A stretch of DNA of 22,595 nucleotides from Lobulomyces angularis (taxonomy: Eukaryota > Chytridiomycota > Chytridiomycetes > Lobulomycetales > Lobulomycetaceae): the NCBI GenBank assembly GCA_027604685.1, contig JADHYX010000240.1, forward strand, positions 6,162-28,756, read 5' to 3'. Both the position numbers and the translations under genes were made by a program. A model generated the notes under the pieces. It searched no databases and had not been told where the DNA came from. It saw only the letters and a program-made list of their open reading frames with translations. Each line of letters begins with the position of its first letter. Position 1 is the first letter of the stretch. Shown here in pieces: positions 21,028 through 22,595 of this stretch.

Positions 21028-21633
21028 GTTTTAGAAATCTTTCCTTTTTTTTTTTATTTTAATCTAGTATAATAAACACAGCGTTGTTGTATGTTTTGGT
21101 ATATAAAAAAAAAACAAATTTTGCTTTTTTAAAAATAAAAATTTTTTTTGTTAAAAAATTTTTTAAAAATTATCAAATTAGTTTAAAAAAGACTTCCATT
21201 AAAATAAGTTTGGACCGACCAAAAAAAAGTTTTTTTTTTGCCGAAAATTTTATTGCAGAAAAAGAAACTCACAAGGCATTTGTTTCTTTTTTCTTTTATC
21301 GTCAGTTTATTTTGGTTTTTTTTTTTTTTTTTTAATTTCTCCTTGTGAACAAGCAGCCTGTGAAATCAAAAATTAAATTATAAGAAGCTTAAGAAAGACG
21401 GGGAAATATAAAAAGAGTTTAAGTCTTTTTTAAGAACAATTTTCAAATAAGGTAGGAAATTACTTGGAGCAGACAAAAAACCCAGTTTTCAAACTTTGAA
21501 AAAAGTTAAAAAAATTGAAAAATTTAATACAATTTTAGTTTTTTCTTTTTTTCTTTTTTTATTATTTAAAAAAGTATGTTGTAAAAAAAGAAAAAAAGGA
21601 ATTATTTTAATGTACAACTGTGAATAATTTTTT
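21028..21633. other. intergenic region between the acidic-protein and HMG genes
   Basis: 606 nt, AT-rich. The plus-strand open stretch at 21084-21335 is Lys/Phe-rich translation of A and T runs and is not taken as a gene. TAAAAAAGACTT at 21184-21195 recurs as its reverse complement about 240 nt downstream, a weak long-range inverted repeat. A short open segment after a good acceptor at 21358 (minus) could be an alternative last exon of the HMG gene. No RNA gene recognised. Confidence 0.45.
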
Positions 21634-22046
21634 TTAACTTGCATTCTTTGGATTTTTATCAGAACCTGCCCAGTTTCTAGCTGCAACTTTAAATGCATCC
21701 CTGTGCGATAAAGAAGAATCTATTTTTTTCCATCATAAAAAAATTTGAAACACAAACTTAGTAAAAACTTATTATTTTTTTGCTAAATACCGTCAGCTTT
21801 TACTTTAGCTATTTCCGTTTTCATAAATACGTTATAGGGATTGACTTTTTTACCACCTGGAGGTGCAGCCTAAATTTCAAAACGTGTTTTTTTAACAAAA
21901 AAGTGACAAAAAATAATTACTTTTTTTGTAGTAGAAGCAGCAGCAGGTTTTGCAGTTGTTGCCTTGGGTTTAGTCTCCTTTGCAGGTGAACTTGATTTTT
22001 CTTTTTTTGATGTTTCAGCTTTTGTCATTGTTTCAACTTTTGCCAT
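21634..22046 (-). CDS. small HMG-box/YABBY-type DNA-binding protein
   Basis: Three exons, 22046-21921, 21869-21791 and 21719-21634 (stop TAA), give 96 aa. The first about 42 residues form a Lys/Ala/Thr/Ser/Pro-rich tail resembling linker-histone or HMGA-like tails. Then comes KKVNPYNVFMKTEIAKVKAD followed by LSHRDAFKVAARNWAGS. This pattern (P-YN-F-K-EI-K-K, then SHR-AF--AA-NW) is the HMG-like helix-loop-helix found at the end of plant YABBY proteins and in short fungal and protist proteins. The YABBY zinc finger is absent. It should bind DNA without much sequence specificity in the nucleus, as a chromatin architectural protein. An alternative splice from a GTTAAA donor inside the last codons to the acceptor at 21358 would replace the last residues, but it needs an unusually long intron. 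Domain assignment fairly confident; cellular role inferred. Confidence 0.82.
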
Positions 22047-22412
22047 TTTCTAAAGTAATTTATAGTAAAGTATTATAAATAAAAATCAAAAAAAAAAATA
22101 TATATTCCACCTAACTTCGTACAACTAAAAAAAAAAAACTGTTTTATTCTTTTGATAGTTTTTTTTTTTGATTTTTTTTATCAGTCAAAAAAAAAAAAAA
22201 ATTTCGATTTGCTCCACCCAAAAAGTTATTGGTCGAAATTTTAAACCAAAAAAAAAATTAATAAAAAAATAGTAAAAAAATTAAACAAAAATATAACTTA
22301 TGAAATGATTTTTATTGAAATAAGAAACCAAATTTATTCAAAACTTTTTTTTTTTTTTTTTTAAATTTTTTTTTTACAAAATTTTTAATATTAAAAATTT
22401 TGTAAAAAAAAA
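22047..22412. other. intergenic region upstream of the HMG gene
   Basis: 366 nt hold the HMG-gene promoter and the M28 peptidase 3' end. Mostly A/T runs. The exception is a less biased segment at 22198-22242, which contains an inverted repeat and a CCAAT pentamer. Confidence 0.5.
22198..22242 (-). promoter_or_regulatory. 10-bp inverted repeat enclosing a CCAAT box
   Basis: AAAATTTCGA (22198-22207) is the reverse complement of TCGAAATTTT (22233-22242), with a 25-nt spacer. Inside the pair, touching the right arm, minus-strand CCAAT lies at 22232-22228, about 182 nt upstream of the HMG-gene ATG. This is the most structured part of that promoter region. Function inferred only. Confidence 0.4.
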
Positions 22413-22595
22413 TTATGCACTCATTTCAACGGCCCAAGATATAACCAATTTTACAAATTGCTTCATATGATCAAAATTTATATGGTCAACAGTGTCGTCG
22501 GAGGTATGGATGTAAGGAGAGTGGTCTTGGAAGTCTGATTCGAAAACAAATACTGATGGGTATCCTAATTTACTCCTTTTTACAACAAATATGTA
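22413..22595 (-). CDS. M28 family aminopeptidase, C-terminal end (partial)
   Basis: Sixty codons plus a TAA stop at 22415-22413; the gene continues beyond the window. The sequence reads GYPSVFVFESDFQDHSPYIH, then TSDDTVDHINFDHMKQFVK and LVISWAVEM. This is the standard C-terminal part of secreted leucyl-aminopeptidase-like M28 zinc exopeptidases, where the His in YIHT is a zinc ligand and E-D...IHT-D is conserved. It would remove N-terminal residues from peptides, working downstream of endopeptidases such as the fungalysin in this window. Whether it has a signal peptide cannot be seen. High confidence in family. Confidence 0.88.
   Translation of the reverse strand, partial: YIFVVKRSKLGYPSVFVFESDFQDHSPYIHTSDDTVDHINFDHMKQFVKLVISWAVEMSA

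Noticed and set aside
21084..21335. 83-aa plus-strand ORF
   Set aside because: Lys/Phe-rich translation of A/T tracts with no domain, lying in an intergenic region.
21338..21640. Alternative last exon for the HMG gene (GTTAAA donor near 21639 to acceptor at 21358)
   Set aside because: It is possible in frame, but the intron would be about 280 nt, well above the sizes seen here. The simpler model ends at TAA 21634.
1..22595. tRNA, rRNA, CRISPR arrays, transposase or reverse-transcriptase genes
   Set aside because: Reading both strands showed no cloverleaf with conserved arms, no regular spaced repeats and no mobile-element proteins. A tRNAscan or Rfam run would be more sensitive.

Overview
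This is a strongly AT-rich nuclear window from a eukaryote with many short spliceosomal introns (most about 48-98 nt). Reading frames are broken by GT...AG introns, and homopolymer T or A runs fill introns and intergenic DNA. The gene content points to a fungus or a close fungal relative, probably a zoosporic or early-diverging lineage. The indicators are a Bem3-type PX-PH-RhoGAP, a secreted fungalysin (M36), a CAP10/GT90 protein, an AVT-type amino-acid transporter and a COG4 subunit. The REJ/GPS receptor is not typical of Dikarya. I cannot name a species.

Layout, left to right. 67-825 (-): 3' part of an AVT-like vacuolar amino-acid transporter. 924-1728 (-): 5' part of a CAP10-like glycosyltransferase. 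These two partial genes abut through one chimeric intron-like stretch and their splice phases do not match. 2026-3034 (-): a tandem (two-domain) SUMO protein. 3035-4037: noncoding, with a diverged direct repeat. 4038-8297 (-): a large single-pass receptor-like protein with a REJ-like region and a GPS motif. 8884-9499 (-): a small mitochondrial DUF1279/FAM210-like protein. 9500-9806: a divergent promoter with a perfect 13-bp inverted repeat. 9807-12598 (+): COG4. 12953-15352 (+): fungalysin. 15776-19711 (-): a Bem3-like RhoGAP. 20120-21027 (-): an acidic protein of unknown function. 21634-22046 (-): a small HMG/YABBY-type DNA-binding protein. 22413-22595 (-): the 3' end of an M28 aminopeptidase that runs off the window.

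The genes do not form one pathway. Several touch secretion and the cell surface: COG4 in the Golgi, a CAP10-type glycosyltransferase, two secreted metallopeptidases, a GPS receptor and a polarity GAP. I see this as context, not a cluster. Gene models were built by eye from reading frames, splice signals and phase bookkeeping. All complete models close in frame from ATG to stop.

The best leads are the two-domain SUMO with two diglycines and matching intron positions in both halves, the single-pass REJ/GPS receptor with an altered GPS cleavage tripeptide, the CAP10/AVT breakpoint, and the heavy use of AAG 3' splice sites.
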